NCBI GenBank assembly: GCA_958403395.1
Contig: CATXXF010000002.1
Coordinates: forward strand, 42,661 to 106,660
DNA from: an uncultured Collinsella sp.
GTDB taxonomy: Bacteria > Actinomycetota > Coriobacteriia > Coriobacteriales > Coriobacteriaceae
Direction: 5' to 3'
DNA: 64,000 bases
The notes under the pieces were generated by a model. The model did not search any database. It saw nothing but the letters and a program-made list of their open reading frames with translations, and had not been told where the DNA came from. Position numbers and translations under genes: made by a program. Shown here one piece after another: positions 8,215-19,127 of the stretch (positions within the stretch are counted from its first letter, which is position 1; each line of letters opens with the position of its first letter).

Positions 8215-9657
8215 GTGCTTAATAGATTCCGCATGCTTGTCGCCTGTGCTTTGACCTTCGCGCTTTGCTGGGTGCCGGGATTTGCGTTTGCTGGGGACGC
8301 TGAGGACGGGGCCCAGGTTGCTGCGACCGCCCATGGGCTTTCCTATGGGATCGAGGGTTTTGAGCGGTTGGCCAAGGGGACCGCTCGTGCCATGGAGGGC
8401 CAGCCTGAGGGCTACCGGTTCCCCGTTGACGAGGACGTGGATCTTGTAGTGGCGCCTGCTGCCGATCGCGTTGTGGTGTGGATATCGCCCAAGGCGGTCG
8501 AGAAGTATGGATTGGATCTGCAGGATAACGAGTGCGTATCGGGTCTCAAGGCCCTCGTCTGTGAGCTCGACAGCGCAAACTGCATGGGAGGTGCGCAGCT
8601 AGGGAACGTTGATCTTCCTTGGTATGTCACGGCGGAAACAACGTTTGATGCCGGCGGGTATACCTATGGCTTTGACGAGCGCGGTGCGGATGGGGACCGC
8701 TATGTGGTGATTACATCAGCCTCGGGTGATGCCAAGGGCGGCGCGCGTTGGCTTGATAGCGCTCAAATGGTAGAGGCATCGTCTGTCGTGTTGCGGGATG
8801 AGCAGGGGCCCTTGACCTCTCTGGCCTCCTTATTGGGCGACATCGACTACCGCCCGTTTTGGGTGTCCATTAAAACGAGCGGCCTTGCCCTGCTGATCTC
8901 CCTTGCGCTGGGCCTGTTCGCCGCGTGGAAGACTATGGGTACCCCGAGTCGCATCAAGGGCTTGCTCGACTCGGTCTTTACCATCCCCATGGTGTTGCCG
9001 CCTACGGTGTGCGGCTTTTTGCTGCTTATGCTATTTGGTCGATCGACCAATGTTGGCCAGTGGCTTATCGCGCACGGCGTCTCGATCGTCTTTACCTGGC
9101 CGGCGGCGGTGATCTCTGCTGTGGTGGTGTCGTTCCCGCTCGTCTACCGTACGGCACTCGGAGCCTTCGAGAGCCTCGACACGCAGATGCTCGATGCGGC
9201 GCGAACCCTGGGATGGTCCGAGAGTCGCATCTTTACCAAGCTTATGATGCCCCTTGGGTGGCCCTCAATCGCAGCGGGCACGGTGCTCGCCTTTGCCCGC
9301 GCGATGGGCGAGTTTGGCTGCACCCTGTTCTTTGCGGGCAACTACGCCGGTATTACGCAGACCATTCCCATCGCCATCTACTTTGAGTGGATGGGCGGCA
9401 ATACGTCGGTGGCCCTCTTTTGGGTCGTGGTCGTAATTGCGTTCAGCTTCCTGGTCATCCTATTCATCAACATGTACACGGCGCATTCGCAAAAGTATCG
9501 CGAGCGGGGCCTTTCCCGTGCGGAGCGCAAGCAGGCCAAAGATCTCGCCGGACAGGGCGATTCGCTCGACCCGGCGGGCGGCGATGCCTTGCGTATCGAT
9601 CGCGAGGCGTTGGTCGAGCTCATGCGCGATGATGCGGCGCCGCAGGGAGGTCGATAA
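8215..9657 (+). CDS. modB: molybdate ABC permease with N-terminal secreted domain
   Basis: A 480-residue permease, about twice the length of typical ModB. Residues 1-27 look like a signal peptide or anchor (VPGFAFA then GDAE). Residues 28-205 form a soluble extracytoplasmic region with no family I recognise. Residues 215-420 are the ModB core of five to six membrane segments, with the EAA loop LDAARTLGWSESRIF near 326-340 and ARAMGEFG at 361-368. A charged cytoplasmic tail of about 60 residues follows. I prefer GTG 8215 because GGAG sits six bases upstream; the frame is open to 8146, abutting modA. Confidence 0.88.
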   Translation: MLNRFRMLVACALTFALCWVPGFAFAGDAEDGAQVAATAHGLSYGIEGFERLAKGTARAMEGQPEGYRFPVDEDVDLVVAPAADRVVVWISPKAVEKYGLDLQDNECVSGLKALVCELDSANCMGGAQLGNVDLPWYVTAETTFDAGGYTYGFDERGADGDRYVVITSASGDAKGGARWLDSAQMVEASSVVLRDEQGPLTSLASLLGDIDYRPFWVSIKTSGLALLISLALGLFAAWKTMGTPSRIKGLLDSVFTIPMVLPPTVCGFLLLMLFGRSTNVGQWLIAHGVSIVFTWPAAVISAVVVSFPLVYRTALGAFESLDTQMLDAARTLGWSESRIFTKLMMPLGWPSIAAGTVLAFARAMGEFGCTLFFAGNYAGITQTIPIAIYFEWMGGNTSVALFWVVVVIAFSFLVILFINMYTAHSQKYRERGLSRAERKQAKDLAGQGDSLDPAGGDALRIDREALVELMRDDAAPQGGR

Positions 9658-9660
9658 GCT

Positions 9661-10731
9661 ATGTCGCTCGTTCTGGATATTAAGAAACGTTATCCCGGAT
9701 TTGTGCTCGACATGCAGCTTGAGGCCGGCGAGGAGCGCGTGGCGCTGCTGGGCGCCTCGGGTTGCGGCAAGAGCTGCACGCTGCGTTGCATTGCCGGCGT
9801 GGAGGCGCCCGACGAGGGCAAGATCGTCGTCAACGGCGTGACCTTTTTTGACTCGGCGGCGGGTATCAACCTGTCGCCCCAGGAGCGCAAGTGTGCCCTG
9901 CTGTTCCAAAACTATCAGCTGTTTCCCAACATGACGGTGGCCGATAACGTGTGCGCCGGCGTAAAGGATGCGGGCGACGCTGCCGCGCGCAAAAAGCTCG
10001 CCGAGTGCTATCTGGGCATTTTCGGTCTGGCCGATTTTGCCGACCGCTACCCCGCGCGCCTCTCGGGCGGGCAGCAGCAGCGTGTGGCGCTTGCCCGCAT
10101 GGTAGCGGCGCATCCGGGCATCTTTATGTTCGACGAGCCCATGAGCGCACTCGATTCCTATCTTAAGAGCGCGCTCGAACAGAACATGCTCGACCTGTTC
10201 GATGTATGCAACCGCACCGTGCTCTACGTGAGCCACGACATCGACGAAGCGTGCCGCCTGTGCCAGCGTATCTGCGTGATGCACGACGGGCATGTTGAGG
10301 AGGTCGGCTCCATCGAGGACGTGGTCCGCCGCCCACAGATGCTGGCGGCGCTGCGCCTGACGGGGTGCAAGAACACAAGCCGCGCACAAAAGATCGGGCC
10401 CGAAGAAGTTGAGGCCCTCGACTGGGGCATGACCTTTAACGTGGGTCGCGAGGTTCCCGATAATGTGGCGTACCTGGGCATTCGCGCGAGTTACTTCCAT
10501 GTTGATAATCGCGCGGAGCGGGGTCGCAACAGCTATGATTTGCACGTGGCCCGAGTGAGCGATTCACGCTTTGAGCGGCTGGTATTGCTGGACGTGCCGC
10601 GCGCCGATGCGCCCACACGTCTGCAGTGGAAGGTCAACAAGGTGGGCGTGCCTGTCGACGAGCTGCCGCAAGCAGGCGAGACGCTACGCATGCACTTCGA
10701 TGCGAGTAAGATCCATTTGGTTTGTCGATAG
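9661..10731 (+). CDS. modC: molybdate ABC transporter ATP-binding protein
   Basis: Powers molybdate import by hydrolysing ATP at the inner face of ModB. Walker A GASGCGKS is at 31-38, the Q-loop LLFQNYQLFPNMTV follows, the signature LSGGQQQRVALARM is near 138 and the Walker B FMFDEPMSALD near 158; the H-loop is LYVSHDIDEA. The 356-residue length leaves a C-terminal TOBE/mop-like regulatory region. The start lies three bases after modB, so the genes are translationally linked. Confidence 0.93.
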   Translation: MSLVLDIKKRYPGFVLDMQLEAGEERVALLGASGCGKSCTLRCIAGVEAPDEGKIVVNGVTFFDSAAGINLSPQERKCALLFQNYQLFPNMTVADNVCAGVKDAGDAAARKKLAECYLGIFGLADFADRYPARLSGGQQQRVALARMVAAHPGIFMFDEPMSALDSYLKSALEQNMLDLFDVCNRTVLYVSHDIDEACRLCQRICVMHDGHVEEVGSIEDVVRRPQMLAALRLTGCKNTSRAQKIGPEEVEALDWGMTFNVGREVPDNVAYLGIRASYFHVDNRAERGRNSYDLHVARVSDSRFERLVLLDVPRADAPTRLQWKVNKVGVPVDELPQAGETLRMHFDASKIHLVCR

Positions 10732-11160
10732 CGCCGGGTAATGCCGTCGGGGATATAAGCCTCGGCGGCTTTGTCTTGCCGTTCGCCGAATGATGGATGA
10801 CAAACTCTTATCAACACAGATAATTATTTATTAAACGACGGCACACGACGCTGTCGTACGCATGTCGGCGGTGTTCGTCTGGACGACAACCGTTGATATA
10901 GTTACCTTCGACGAGAAAAGGAGGGCGCGCTGATGCCGCAGAAGACATATTCGCGTCGCGTTGCGGCGCGCGCCCTGTATATGGCTCGGAGCCGCATATG
11001 AGCAGGTATGTTCACGGCTCCGGGAGAGACGACGCACAACTAAATAATCAGCTGCAAAGCAGGTTCCCCAAAATTCCGGGTTTAGGCACGGCTGGGTTTT
11101 CGCCGCCCACCGTGCAGCAATACCGTAGTTATCCGTATTTGGTTCGAGAGGGGAACCGTC
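10732..11160 (+). promoter_or_regulatory. structured leader of the double-cubane reductase operon
   Basis: A 429-base gap with several signals. A possible -10 (TATAGT, 10897-10902) precedes a 22-codon open frame with a strong site. CGGAGCCG (10987-10994) can pair with CGGCTCCG (11015-11022), overlapping the end of that frame. GCACGG/CCGTGC plus TGGG/CCCA form a second stem at about 11086-11114. GGTTCCCC (11062-11069) is complementary to GGGGAACC (11150-11157), which contains the ribosome binding site of the next gene; a local hairpin GGTTC/GAACC (11141-11157) would also mask it. The layout suggests regulated translation or attenuation. No known riboswitch class was recognised. Confidence 0.45.
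10933..11001 (+). CDS. possible 22-residue leader peptide
   Basis: A short frame (MPQKTYSRRVAARALYMARS then RI) starts 8 bases after AGGAGG, one of the best ribosome binding sites in the area. It is basic and has no run of one amino acid that would point to classical attenuation. Its end overlaps a hairpin arm. It may be a leader peptide coupling ribosome position to the fold of the downstream leader, or a chance frame. Confidence 0.4.
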   Translation: MPQKTYSRRVAARALYMARSRI

Positions 11161-12444
11161 ATGGCTGAAGAATTCGATTTCCATCCGATGTGGGAGAGTC
11201 TCGGCATGAATCTTGCCGACCACGATATGCTGCTGGGCGCTGTGGGCCAGATGTACGGCGATATGTTCCTGACGCAGAACAATCGCCCCAAGTCCACGTC
11301 CTACCTGGATTTTGTCGCCACCAACATCCACAGCGGCCGTATTAAGGAGATGCTCGACAAGAAGGAGGCCGGCGAGGCCACCAAGATCGTCGGTTCGTTC
11401 TGTGTGTACGTGCCCGAGGAGATCGTGCTTGCCTGCGATGGCATCCCCGTTGGCCTGTGCTCGGGTGCCGACTGGGCGACCGACAAGGTCGAGGAGCATC
11501 TGCCGCGCAACACCCGCCCGCTCATCAAGAGCTTTGCCGGCTTTAAGCTGGGCGAGGTCTGCCCCTACATTGAGTCGAGTGATCTGGTGGTGGGCGAGAA
11601 CACCTGCGATGGCAAGAAGAAGGCCTACGAGTTCTTTGCCACGCAAAAGAACATGTACGTCATGGATATTCCCAACGTGCATGACGAGTCGACGCTCGTG
11701 ACCTGGAAGGCCGAGGTTAAAAAGCTTTCCGCCAAGATTGAGGAAGAGTGCGGCGTCAAGATTACGCCCGAGCGCCTGAAGGCTGCCATCCACGCCGTCA
11801 ACGAGAAGCGTCGCGCCCTGCAGTGCCTCGCTGCCACGCGCGCTGCCGACCCGGCGCCCATCAGCGGTCTCGATAGCCTGCTGACCGTGCAGGCCGCCTT
11901 TATGGATGACACGCCGCGCCTGACCGGCGCCATCAACGAGATGGCGGCTGAGTGCGAGCAGCGCGTTGAGGTTGGCGAGGGCGTGGCGCCCAAGGGGACC
12001 AAGCGCATCCTGTACACCGGCACGCCCATGGCCGTGCCCAACTGGAAGCTGTTCAACCTCATCGAGAAGGCCGGCGGCGTCGTGGTGGGTGAGGAATCCT
12101 GCACGGGTTCGCGCTACTACAAGGACCTGGTCGACGAGTCCGGCGAGACGGTCGACGAGATGCTCGACGCCATCGCCGAGCGCTACTTCAAGATCAACTG
12201 CGCCGTCTTCACGCCCAACGACCAGCGCATGAAGGACATTGTCCAGATGGCGCGCGACCTGCATGCAGACGGCATCGTCGACGTGGCCCTGCAGTTCTGC
12301 ACGCTCTACGAGATGGAGTCGTTTGCCGTGGAGAAGGCCGCCGAGGAGGCGGGCATTCCGTTTATGCATATCACCACGGATTATGCCGGCGAGGATGCCG
12401 GCCAGCTCCAGACCCGCATCGAGGCCTTCCTCGAGACGATTTAG
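11161..12444 (+). CDS. double-cubane-cluster-type reductase, 2-hydroxyacyl-CoA dehydratase family (paralogue 1)
   Basis: A 427-residue protein of the HgdB/BcrC superfamily, closest in pattern to the double-cubane cluster proteins (DCCP, E. coli YjiM-like), which reduce small substrates with electrons pushed in by an ATP-dependent activator. Motif ENTCDGKKKAYE is at 147-158. Cysteines 81, 100, 134, 149, 314, 347 and 380 occur at matching places in the paralogue at 17959-19122, enough to hold a double-cubane [8Fe-9S] cluster. There is no signal peptide. It begins the operon ahead of a peptide-type ABC importer. The true substrate is unknown; a CoA-ester dehydratase subunit is the alternative. 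Confidence 0.8.
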   Translation: MAEEFDFHPMWESLGMNLADHDMLLGAVGQMYGDMFLTQNNRPKSTSYLDFVATNIHSGRIKEMLDKKEAGEATKIVGSFCVYVPEEIVLACDGIPVGLCSGADWATDKVEEHLPRNTRPLIKSFAGFKLGEVCPYIESSDLVVGENTCDGKKKAYEFFATQKNMYVMDIPNVHDESTLVTWKAEVKKLSAKIEEECGVKITPERLKAAIHAVNEKRRALQCLAATRAADPAPISGLDSLLTVQAAFMDDTPRLTGAINEMAAECEQRVEVGEGVAPKGTKRILYTGTPMAVPNWKLFNLIEKAGGVVVGEESCTGSRYYKDLVDESGETVDEMLDAIAERYFKINCAVFTPNDQRMKDIVQMARDLHADGIVDVALQFCTLYEMESFAVEKAAEEAGIPFMHITTDYAGEDAGQLQTRIEAFLETI

Positions 12445-12560
12445 CCGCACCTGCGCCAAGCTGCGCCGCCGGGTGTTCCTATCCACGCAATAGGGATTTC
12501 TCTGTTGTCATGCCGGTTGGTGTCCGGATGCACCGCAGGGCGCCGATCGGCTTCGCATAG

Positions 12561-12593
12561 CTGCCGGGGCGGGGATTTCCGCCGTCCCGGCAG
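12561..12593 (+). terminator. GC-rich hairpin between reductase 1 and importer genes
   Basis: CTGCCGGG (12561-12568) pairs with CCCGGCAG (12586-12593), with further pairing inside. There is no T run, so it is more likely a transcript-processing or stabilising hairpin than a full terminator. Confidence 0.4.
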
Positions 12594-12628
12594 ATTCTGT
12601 CCGTTTGTTCAGACACGAAAGGAACTCA

Positions 12629-14239
12629 ATGAACAACGACCTTTTCAAGGCGGGCGTTTCCCGTCGCGGTTTTCTGACCGGCTCCGCTGCCCTGTGCGTC
12701 ATGGCGGGCCTCGGCCTCACCGGCTGCGGCGGTTCGGGCGCCGAGAGCGGTAGCGCCGCTGCCTCCGGCCAGGATGTGGAGTATCGCGACGAGCTGCAGA
12801 TCGCGTTACCGGCGAGCCCGGACGGTCTCGATCCGCACACCACGTCGTCGCTTGTGACCATGGACATCATCTGCAACGTCGTCGAGCCGCTCTTTGGCCT
12901 CGATAGCGACTACGAGCCCCAGCCCGTGCTGGCCAAGGGCTATGAGGTCTCCGACGACGGCCTGACCTACACCATCAAGCTACGCGAGGGCGTCACCTTC
13001 CATAACGGCAAGGAGTTTGGCTCCGAGGACGTCGTGGCCTCGATGAACCGCTGGCTCACCGTCAACGACCGCGCCGCGAGCCTGTTGCCCGGCGCCACCT
13101 TCGCCGCCTCGGGCGACCACGAGGTCACCTGCACGCTGACCGAGCCCGCCATCGACTTTCTGATCATCCTGGGCAATCACTCCCAGTATCCGGGCATCTT
13201 CCCCTCCGAGGTCATCGAGGCCGCGGGCGATACCGGCGTGACCGAGTACGTGGGTACCGGTGCCTACAAGTTTGCGGAGTGGAAGCAGGACCAGTACGTC
13301 CATCTCACCCGCTACGAGGACTATGTCGCCGCCCGCGGCAAGGCTTCGGGCTACACCGGCAAGGTCTCCGCGCCCACCAAGGACATCTACTATCAGTTCG
13401 TGACCGAGGCCTCCACGCGCGTGAGCGGGTTTGAGACCGGCGAGTACGATATCGCTGGCGAGATTCCCACCGAGAACTACCATGACTTCGATGGCAACGA
13501 CGACGTCAAGCTCTACACCCATAACGCCGGCGTTCTGACCGCCTTCCTCAACATGAACGAGGGTATCTTCGCCAACGAGGAGATCCGCAAGTGCGCTCTC
13601 ATGGCTATCGACTGCGAGGCGGCCGCTCTTGCCGCCTATGGTGAGAAGGAGCTCTTCAATATCGATCCCAACCTTGGCAACCCCGAGAACACTCAGTGGG
13701 CGACCGATGCGGGCAAGAAGTACTTTAACCAGGCCGACGCCAAGGCCGCCAAGAAGGCCCTGGCCAAGACCTCTTATGCCGGTGAGACGGTCAAGCTGCT
13801 GACCACCCCCGACTACAAGGATATGTACAACGCCACCGTCGCGCTGCAGGAGCAGCTCGAGAAGGCCGGCTTCACCGCCGAGGTCGACAGCTACGAGTTC
13901 GCGACCTTCATGGACATCCGCTCCGGCAAGCCCGAGCAGTGGGACCTCTTTGTGGCCTCCACCAACTACAAGCCCATCCCGGCCCAGTCCCTCTCGGTCT
14001 CCAAGGCCTTCTATGGCCTGTCCGACGAGAAGGCGCTCAAGCGCGTGGCCGAGACCCGCACCGCCAAGGACACCGACGCCGCGGCCAAGAAGTGGGCCGA
14101 GGCTCAGGAGCGCCTCTATGAGATCGCCGTCATCGAGCCGCTTTGCCATTACGCTTCCATCACGGGCACCCAGGCAGACGTCGAGGACGTCGAGGTGCTC
14201 GACGGCGCCATCGTTTGGAACGCCAAGCGTCCGGAGTAA
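12629..14239 (+). CDS. ABC transporter substrate-binding lipoprotein, peptide/nickel family (SBP_bac_5)
   Basis: A 536-residue extracellular solute receptor. The N-terminus has a twin-arginine motif SRRGFLT (11-17) and a lipobox LTGC with Cys33. The mature domain begins LQIALPASPDGLDPHTTSS and contains YTIKLREGVTFHNGKEF and GTGAYKFAEWKQ, all typical of family 5 receptors for peptides, nickel chelates or other small molecules. ATG 12629 follows GAAAGGAA. The four genes that follow supply two permeases and two ATPases. Sequence alone does not show the ligand; its place between two reductases suggests that it brings in their substrate. Confidence 0.9.
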   Translation: MNNDLFKAGVSRRGFLTGSAALCVMAGLGLTGCGGSGAESGSAAASGQDVEYRDELQIALPASPDGLDPHTTSSLVTMDIICNVVEPLFGLDSDYEPQPVLAKGYEVSDDGLTYTIKLREGVTFHNGKEFGSEDVVASMNRWLTVNDRAASLLPGATFAASGDHEVTCTLTEPAIDFLIILGNHSQYPGIFPSEVIEAAGDTGVTEYVGTGAYKFAEWKQDQYVHLTRYEDYVAARGKASGYTGKVSAPTKDIYYQFVTEASTRVSGFETGEYDIAGEIPTENYHDFDGNDDVKLYTHNAGVLTAFLNMNEGIFANEEIRKCALMAIDCEAAALAAYGEKELFNIDPNLGNPENTQWATDAGKKYFNQADAKAAKKALAKTSYAGETVKLLTTPDYKDMYNATVALQEQLEKAGFTAEVDSYEFATFMDIRSGKPEQWDLFVASTNYKPIPAQSLSVSKAFYGLSDEKALKRVAETRTAKDTDAAAKKWAEAQERLYEIAVIEPLCHYASITGTQADVEDVEVLDGAIVWNAKRPE

Positions 14240-14327
14240 TGCAATAGATGGCGTGACGGCTGGAGGGGTCTGGTCCCCTGTGGCTGCCACGCCCTGTCCA
14301 CGTTCAGAGGGGAAATAGACGCCTCGC

Positions 14328-15281
14328 ATGTTGAAGTACACGCTCAAACGTATAGGCGCGATGGTTCCGGTGATGCTCATCATCTCGGTCGTCGTGTTTT
14401 TGATTATCTATCTCACGCCGGGCGACCCGGCCTCTTCGATGCTCGGCATGGAGGCTTCGGCCGACCAGATCGAGCGCGTCAACGATAGCCTGGGACTCAA
14501 CGAGCCGCTGCCGCAGCGCTACGTTGAGTGGATGGGCGGCGTACTTACCGGCGACCTGGGCGATTCGTATTTTATGCGCCAGCCCGTCACGCAGGCGATC
14601 GCCGAGCACTTTGGCCCCACGCTATCGCTCGCGCTTCTGGCACAGCTCATCGCGCTGCTGATTGCACTGCCCTGCGGCGTCGTCGCTGCCCTCAAACATG
14701 GGTCGCGCACCGACGCGGTCTTGCGTGTCGTTGCTCTTTTGGGCGTGGCGATACCCGGCTTTTTGATGGCGCTCATGCTTATGTGGCTGTTTGCCGTCAC
14801 GTTGCGCGTGTTCCCGGTGGCCGGCTATGCGCCACTATCGAAGGGCTGGTTCAGCCATTTACGCTATCTTGCGTTGCCGGCCATATCGCTTGGATGCGTG
14901 CAGGCGGCCCTGCTCATGCGCATGACCCGTTCGAGCGTTATCGAGGCCATGCAGCTTGACTGCGTCAAGACGGCGCGTGCCAAGGGCGTCTCCGAGGTTC
15001 GCGTGGTGCTGGCCCATGCCCTGCGCAACGCAGCGCTGCCGATTCTCACCTCGGTCGGCTATTCTTTTGGCGCCCTGATTACGGGCACCGTGGTGACTGA
15101 GGCCATTTTTAACATCCCCGGTTTGGGCCAGCTGGTCACGAGCTCTATCGAGCGTCGCGACTATCCGGTGATTCAGGGCGTGCTGTTGGTCATCGCCTTG
15201 TTGAATTCGGTGATCAATTTGGCCGTCGACCTTGCCTACGGCGCTTTTGACCCGCGCGCTCGCAAATGGGGCGATGCATGA
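14328..15281 (+). CDS. ABC transporter permease, DppB/OppB type
   Basis: A 317-residue inner membrane permease. MLKYTLKRIGAMVPVMLII is the standard N-terminal membrane segment and YLTPGDPASSMLG follows. The EAA loop is near LDCVKTARAKGVSEVRVVLAHALRN in the C-terminal third, which docks to the ATPases. About six membrane segments are visible. It is paired with the next gene, whose start overlaps its stop. Confidence 0.92.
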   Translation: MLKYTLKRIGAMVPVMLIISVVVFLIIYLTPGDPASSMLGMEASADQIERVNDSLGLNEPLPQRYVEWMGGVLTGDLGDSYFMRQPVTQAIAEHFGPTLSLALLAQLIALLIALPCGVVAALKHGSRTDAVLRVVALLGVAIPGFLMALMLMWLFAVTLRVFPVAGYAPLSKGWFSHLRYLALPAISLGCVQAALLMRMTRSSVIEAMQLDCVKTARAKGVSEVRVVLAHALRNAALPILTSVGYSFGALITGTVVTEAIFNIPGLGQLVTSSIERRDYPVIQGVLLVIALLNSVINLAVDLAYGAFDPRARKWGDA

Positions 15282-16108
15282 TGGCAAACGTTAAGAAGGC
15301 TCTTGCCAACAAGGGGTTTGTGGTCGGCGGCTGCATATTCCTGGCGATTGCGCTGATCGCGCTCGTCGGTCCGCTGGTGTGGACGGTTAATCCCAATGCG
15401 CAGGAGATGGCGTTGCGACTTTCGGCACCTTCGCCCGCGCATCCCTTTGGCTGCGATGACTTTGGCCGCGACCTGCTTGCCCGTGTCATCGCGGGCGCGC
15501 GCGTGTCGCTTGGCGTTGGCATTGCCGTCACGCTCGCGACGAGTGCGCTCGGCTTGGTGATCGGCGCCTATGCGTGCTACAACGAGAGACTCGATCATAT
15601 TCTCATGCGCATTTGCGACGGCCTTATGTCCATTCCGGGCGTGCTGCTGGCCATCGCGCTCATGGCGATGATGGGGGCGAGCGTGTGGAACGTTATCATC
15701 GCGCTCTCCATCGTCTATACGCCCAGCATGGCGCGCATCGTGCGCTCGCGTGCGATGGTGGTCAAGGAGGAGCCCTTTGTAGAAGCCCTGCGCGTGCAGG
15801 GTGCCTCGACCGCGCGCATCGTGTGGCTGCATATCGTGCCCAACGTTATGGCACCCTTCCTGGTGCAGGCGACCTTCGTCTTTGCCGAGGCCGTGCTCTC
15901 GGAGGCCGCCCTCTCGTTTCTGGGCCTGGGTATCAAGGCGCCCGACGCCAGCTGGGGAAACATCCTGCAGGCGGGCAAGAACGTGATGCGCAAAGCCTGG
16001 TGGATGATCTTCTTCCCGGCTATCGCCATCATCGCGAGCGTGCTTTCGCTGAACCTTGCCGGCGACGGTCTGCGCGACGCCCTCGACCCCAAGACCAAGG
16101 AGGACTAG
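15278..16108 (+). CDS. ABC transporter permease, DppC/OppC type
   Basis: A 276-residue second permease. It contains HPFGCDDFGRDLLARVIAGA, the family hallmark, and an EAA loop FVEALRVQGASTARIVWLHI. The start is one of two adjacent ATG codons (15278 or 15281) that overlap the TGA of the upstream permease, so the two subunits are coupled in translation. It ends three bases before the first ATPase gene. Confidence 0.92.
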   Translation: MMANVKKALANKGFVVGGCIFLAIALIALVGPLVWTVNPNAQEMALRLSAPSPAHPFGCDDFGRDLLARVIAGARVSLGVGIAVTLATSALGLVIGAYACYNERLDHILMRICDGLMSIPGVLLAIALMAMMGASVWNVIIALSIVYTPSMARIVRSRAMVVKEEPFVEALRVQGASTARIVWLHIVPNVMAPFLVQATFVFAEAVLSEAALSFLGLGIKAPDASWGNILQAGKNVMRKAWWMIFFPAIAIIASVLSLNLAGDGLRDALDPKTKED

Positions 16109-16111
16109 CCC

Positions 16112-17096
<985 letters not shown>

Positions 17097-17110
<14 letters not shown>

Positions 17111-17882
17111 CGAAGCCCTGCTTAGGGTCTCACATCTGACTAAAACGTATCCCATGCCAGGCTCAGGTTTTAAGCGTCAGGCCTTTACCGCCGTGGACGA
17201 TCTGTCGTTTGAGATCGCGCCGGGCGAGGTCTATGGCCTGGTTGGCGAATCCGGATCGGGCAAGTCGACGACTGGACGCTTGATCTGTGGTCTCAAGCGC
17301 GCGGATTCCGGCTCGATTGTCTATCGCGGGCACGACCTCGCCACGATGTCGGAGCGCGAACGCAAGCCGTTTCGCCGCGAGATCCAGCTGGTATTCCAGG
17401 ATAGCTCTACGGCTTTTGACCCGCGCAACCGTGTCGGCCGCATTTTGGAGGAGCCGCTGATTATCGCCGGCGTGCGCGATGCGGATGAGCGCCATGAGCG
17501 CGCGCTCTCGGCCCTGGCCTCGGTCGGCCTTCTGGCAGAGCATTACGACCGCTATCCGCATGACCTTTCGGGGGGACAGCGTCAGCGACTCAATCTGGCA
17601 CGGGCGCTTATTTGCGAGCCGCGCCTTGTGGTATGCGACGAGCCAGTCTCGGCGCTTGACGTGTCCGTTCAGGCCCAAGTGCTCAACTTGCTTCGCGACC
17701 TGCAGCGCACGACGGGTGTGGCGCTGCTGTTTATCACGCATGATATGCGTGTGGTTCGGCATATGTCCGACCGGATTGGTGTGCTCTACCACGGTCGTCT
17801 TGTCGAGGAAGGCGCGGCCGAGGACGTGATCGCGCACCCGAGCGATCCGTATACGCAGGAGCTTATCGACGCCATTCCCTAG
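17097..17882 (+). CDS. ABC transporter ATP-binding protein, DppF/OppF type
   Basis: A 261-residue ATPase with Walker [10 protein letters not shown]-loop [16 protein letters not shown], signature [15 protein letters not shown] and Walker [13 protein letters not shown]. It stops at [13 protein letters not shown], so the C-terminal domain usual in DppF/OppF (about 60 residues) is absent, as in some nickel-type systems. ATG 17097 follows AAGGGGAG inside the end of the upstream ATPase gene. It completes a five-gene importer. Confidence 0.92.
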
Positions 17883-17958
17883 AGGATGCTTCCTTTTGGG
17901 TATGGCGTGGGTTCGTTGTTTAATTGTCGGTATATCGGTGCAAGAGAGGGGAACTACT

Positions 17959-19122
17959 ATGGCCGATATTGAGGAACAGCCGTTGCCGTCCACGTTTGAG
18001 GAGTTCAACGAGCAGCGCAAGGCGGCGTTTATTCGCGTCAAGGATTATAAGCAGGCGGGCAATCGCCTGATCGGTTTTCTGTGCAGCTACACGCCGCTCG
18101 AGATTATCGATGCCGCTGGGGCTGCGAGCGTGGCGCTGTGCGGCACGTCCGACGAGGTGATTCCCGAGGCCGAGAAGGTGCTGCCGGCAAACCTCTGCCC
18201 GCTCATCAAGTCGACGTACGGCTTTGCCTACTCGCAAAAGTGCCCGTTTACGTACTTTAGCGACATGATCATCGGTGAGACCACCTGCGACGGCAAGAAG
18301 AAGATGTACGAGCTACTCAACGAGCTCAAGCGAACGCACATTCTGCATCTTCCGCAGGGCCGCGACCGCGCCTACGAGCGCGAGGGCTGGTACGAGGAGT
18401 GCCGCCTGCTCAAGGAGGAGCTCGAGGGCTTCTACGGCATCACGATTACCGACGATGACCTGCGCGCTGCCGTCCGTCGTCGCAACCGCTTGCGTGCAGC
18501 CCAGCTCGACATGTTTGCGCTGCAGGCCAACCAGCCGGCGGCCATGAGCGGCGTCGACCTGATGAGCACTATGTTTGCCGGCACGTTCAGCTTTGATATC
18601 GAGGCCTATACGCAGCAGCTGGAGCAAAAGGTCGCCAAGCTGCGCGAGGCCTACGACGCGGGCGAGCGCCCGATTGCGTCGGATGCCAAGCGCATTCTGA
18701 TCACCGGTTGCCCGGTGGGCGGTGTGATCAACAAGATCGGCCGCACCATCGAGTCCAACGGCGGCGTGGTCGCGTGCATGGACGACTGCTCGGGCGAGCG
18801 CACGGCGGCCATGATGATCGACCCGGAGGCTCCCGACACCCTGCGTGCCATCGCCGACCGCTACCTGGATATCAACTGCTCGGTCATGACGCCCAACTAC
18901 GGTCGTATGGAAAACACGCTGGCCATGTGCGAGAAGTATCACGTCGATGGCGTAGTGGAGAGCGTGCTCCAGGCGTGCCACACCTTTAACGTGGAGAGTG
19001 CCCGCATGCAGGAGGCCGTCGAGGGTGCGGGTATTCCGTACATGAAGATCGAGACCGACTACAGCAACGGCGACATGGGCCAGATCGAGACCCGTATCGC
19101 CGCCTTCATCGAAACCCTCTAG
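17959..19122 (+). CDS. double-cubane-cluster-type reductase, 2-hydroxyacyl-CoA dehydratase family (paralogue 2)
   Basis: A 387-residue paralogue of the protein at 11161-12444. [14 protein letters not shown] at 107-120 is the family motif, and cysteines 42, 61, 95, 110, 277, 307 and 340 match those of paralogue 1. Cys80 and Cys251 are private to this copy. ATG 17959 follows GAGAGGGGAAC, almost the same site as paralogue 1. It lies just upstream of the single activator gene. The two paralogues could form two homodimeric enzymes or one heterodimer; only biochemistry can decide. Confidence 0.82.
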   Translation: MADIEEQPLPSTFEEFNEQRKAAFIRVKDYKQAGNRLIGFLCSYTPLEIIDAAGAASVALCGTSDEVIPEAEKVLPANLCPLIKSTYGFAYSQKCPFTYFSDMIIGETTCDGKKKMYELLNELKRTHILHLPQGRDRAYEREGWYEECRLLKEELEGFYGITITDDDLRAAVRRRNRLRAAQLDMFALQANQPAAMSGVDLMSTMFAGTFSFDIEAYTQQLEQKVAKLREAYDAGERPIASDAKRILITGCPVGGVINKIGRTIESNGGVVACMDDCSGERTAAMMIDPEAPDTLRAIADRYLDINCSVMTPNYGRMENTLAMCEKYHVDGVVESVLQACHTFNVESARMQEAVEGAGIPYMKIETDYSNGDMGQIETRIAAFIETL

Positions 19123-19127
19123 CTTCC

